Positions 40,001 to 40,871 of a DNA stretch of 40,871 nucleotides are shown piece by piece. A program made the translations under genes and the position numbers. How positions within the stretch are numbered: position 1 is the first letter of the stretch; every line of letters begins with the position of its first letter. The notes below the pieces were generated by a model that was given only the letters and a program-made list of their open reading frames with translations, did not search any database and had not been told where the DNA came from. Origin of the DNA: Rodentibacter sp. Ppn85 (GTDB taxonomy: Bacteria; Pseudomonadota; Gammaproteobacteria; Enterobacterales; Pasteurellaceae); the NCBI RefSeq assembly GCF_001999335.1, contig NZ_MLHS01000057.1, positions 1 to 40,871 on the forward strand, given 5' to 3'.

Positions 40001-40025
40001 TCCCATCCTATTGTTTAGGATGGGA
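40001..40025. terminator. Perfect 10-bp hairpin in the rpsQ-ESPR gap
   Basis: An inverted repeat TCCCATCCTA (40001-40010) and TAGGATGGGA (40016-40025) with a 5-base loop. The T-run is poor on the plus strand and short on the minus strand, so it may be a terminator remnant or a leader structure for the following gene. Confidence 0.45.
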
Positions 40026-40083
40026 AGACTTTCTATTTGTTTAGACTACTTAAAATGAATAATAAACAACAAGGACAACTTAA

Positions 40084-40236
40084 ATGAATAAGATATTTAG
40101 AGTAATTTGGAATCATGCTACCCAATCTTGGGTGGCCGTGTCCGAATTAACTAAAGCAAAAGGCAAAACTAAGTCGAAAACAGAAAAGAAAATTTCAGTT
40201 TTTGCCGTCTCGCTTATCACTGCGGTAGATGATTAA
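40084..40236 (+). pseudogene. Autotransporter adhesin 5' fragment (ESPR signal peptide only)
   Basis: A 50-codon frame starting [20 protein letters not shown], the extended signal peptide region (ESPR) found only at the start of large type V secreted proteins such as trimeric autotransporter adhesins. It continues through the charged n-region into a hydrophobic core ([12 protein letters not shown]) and then stops after DD, before any signal-peptidase site or passenger. The AAGGA ribosome binding site is intact. It overlaps the next frame by 8 bp and is evidently the surviving head of a much larger adhesin gene that was deleted. Confidence 0.82.
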
Positions 40237-40714
40237 TGCCGATATGCCGGAAAAAGCGATTGAATGGTATTCCATTCGGGCTAATTTGGGCGGATGGTCT
40301 GAAGAAGTCTATTATTCCCTCTTACAAATAGGGTTGATAAAAATAGAACTAAATGCTCCGCTAGATGAAATTCAGCAACTTTTATTGGCGGCTTATGAAT
40401 ACCGTCCTCAACGAGCAGAAAGTCTTTATTTCCTTGCTCGTCATTTACGCCTTAATGATAAGATTAAATTAGCTTATATCTATGCCGGTGCGGCGGTTAA
40501 TATTCTATTAAGCAAAGATATTTTATTTGTCGATTATTCGGTTTACTCTTGGAAAGCAAAAGATGAATTAGCTGTTGCCGCCTATTGGGTAGAAAATTAT
40601 CAGCTTTGTTATGATTTATGCCTAGAATTACTTGACAACCCTTCTATTCCCGAAATAGATAAGCAACGTTTTAGAGAAAACCTTAAGTTTGCAGAAAATA
40701 AATTAAAGGATTAA
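40229..40714 (+). pseudogene. C-terminal TPR part of a glycosyltransferase, N-terminal domain lost
   Basis: A 161-codon frame matching the tail of GT2 glycosyltransferases with a TPR-like C-terminal half. The pattern EKAIEWYSIRANLGGWSEEV, YEYRPQRAESLYFLARHLR and AAYWVENYQLCYDLCLELL is typical of that tail, where it follows an N-terminal catalytic domain with a DTGSTDGT-type motif. That catalytic domain is absent here: a TAG stands immediately before the ATG at 40229, and the upstream sequence is the adhesin fragment in another frame. It may be an inactive remnant, although a stand-alone TPR protein is conceivable. Confidence 0.75.
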
Positions 40715-40733
40715 GTATTGATGGGAAATAAAT

Positions 40734-40871
40734 ATGAATAAAAAATTGGTTGGTTTAAGTATGATCCGTAATGAAAGCGATATTATTGAGGCTTTTATTA
40801 GGCATAATCTCACTTTATTAGATGAACTTCATATTATTGATCATGGTAGTACGGATAATACTAGAGAAATT
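40734..40871 (+). CDS. Glycosyltransferase family 2, 5' end only (runs off the window)
   Basis: The first 46 codons of a gene cut by the window end. The sequence MNKKLVGLSMIRNESDIIEA followed by HNLTLLDELHIIDHGSTDNT is the start of a GT-A glycosyltransferase: nucleotide-binding strand, MIRNE motif and the DHGSTDNT turn. It starts 19 bases after the TPR fragment in the same orientation, so both belong to one glycosylation locus. The acceptor is unknown; LPS, capsule or adhesin glycosylation are all possible. Confidence 0.8.
   Translation, partial: MNKKLVGLSMIRNESDIIEAFIRHNLTLLDELHIIDHGSTDNTREI

Noticed and set aside
40055-40087. 10-residue leader peptide frame ending on the ESPR start
   Set aside because: It overlaps the ESPR start neatly (ATGA), but has no ribosome binding site of its own and no attenuator pattern.

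Overview
The window is chromosomal DNA from a Pasteurellaceae bacterium of the Haemophilus/Aggregatibacter type. The strongest sign is the Hin-type DNA uptake signal sequence (USS) AAGTGCGGT or its complement ACCGCACTT, of which I counted 28 exact copies by eye. Several sit as inverted pairs acting as terminators. The proteins (XerC, TpiA, LgtF/WaaA/CoaD, NadR without a repressor domain, RibB, FtsYEX, S10 ribosomal proteins) fit the same family. I cannot name the species.

Layout. (1) 94-7202: housekeeping genes: GNAT-xerC, tpiA, the LPS glycosyltransferase lgtF, and an overlapping chain waaA-coaD-lipoprotein-rep. (2) 7300-7669: a stringent-looking promoter and three tRNA genes (Ser-GCT, two Arg-ACG). 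(3) 7719-10528: cofactor genes: a metallophosphoesterase with nadR on the minus strand, and ribB on the plus strand behind an FMN riboswitch with a visible intrinsic terminator. (4) 10575-15408: a complete 2-deoxyribose utilisation cluster in two divergent arms (deoK-deoP-deoX and deoC-deoQ) around a CRP-type site. (5) 15633-19169: an AraC regulator divergent from an alpha/beta-hydrolase and an MFS sugar porter, a catabolic module I cannot assign to a substrate. (6) 19231-28703: an orphan UhpC-like permease and a full xylose regulon (xylR, xylH, xylG, xylF against xylA, xylB). (7) 28731-32857: trmL, rsmD and ftsY-ftsE-ftsX. (8) 32949-34513: an AT-rich insert with one orphan membrane protein and a likely gene remnant. 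(9) 34561-39786: the S10 ribosomal operon with promoter, structured leader and terminator. (10) 40084-40871: a broken locus in which the extended signal peptide of an autotransporter adhesin abuts the tail of a TPR-type glycosyltransferase, followed by the start of a second glycosyltransferase.

How the genes work together. Regions 4-6 form one block of about 18 kb devoted to pentose, deoxypentose and sugar-phosphate uptake and breakdown, inserted between ribB and trmL. From memory, ribB and trmL are near neighbours in H. influenzae Rd, with the xyl genes elsewhere, so the block looks like an accessory carbohydrate island. It is built from divergent modules each with its own regulator (DeoQ, an AraC protein, XylR), and CRP-like sites lie at the two main divergent promoter regions. 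Deoxyribose feeds through DeoK and DeoC to glyceraldehyde-3-phosphate and acetaldehyde, and xylose through XylA/XylB to xylulose-5-phosphate.

The most interesting items are the unassigned AraC/hydrolase/porter module, the UhpC orphan, the shared CRP site between the two deo promoters, a USS inside the FMN riboswitch, a 32-bp repeated terminator arm with one truncated copy, and the autotransporter-glycosyltransferase deletion scar after the S10 operon.
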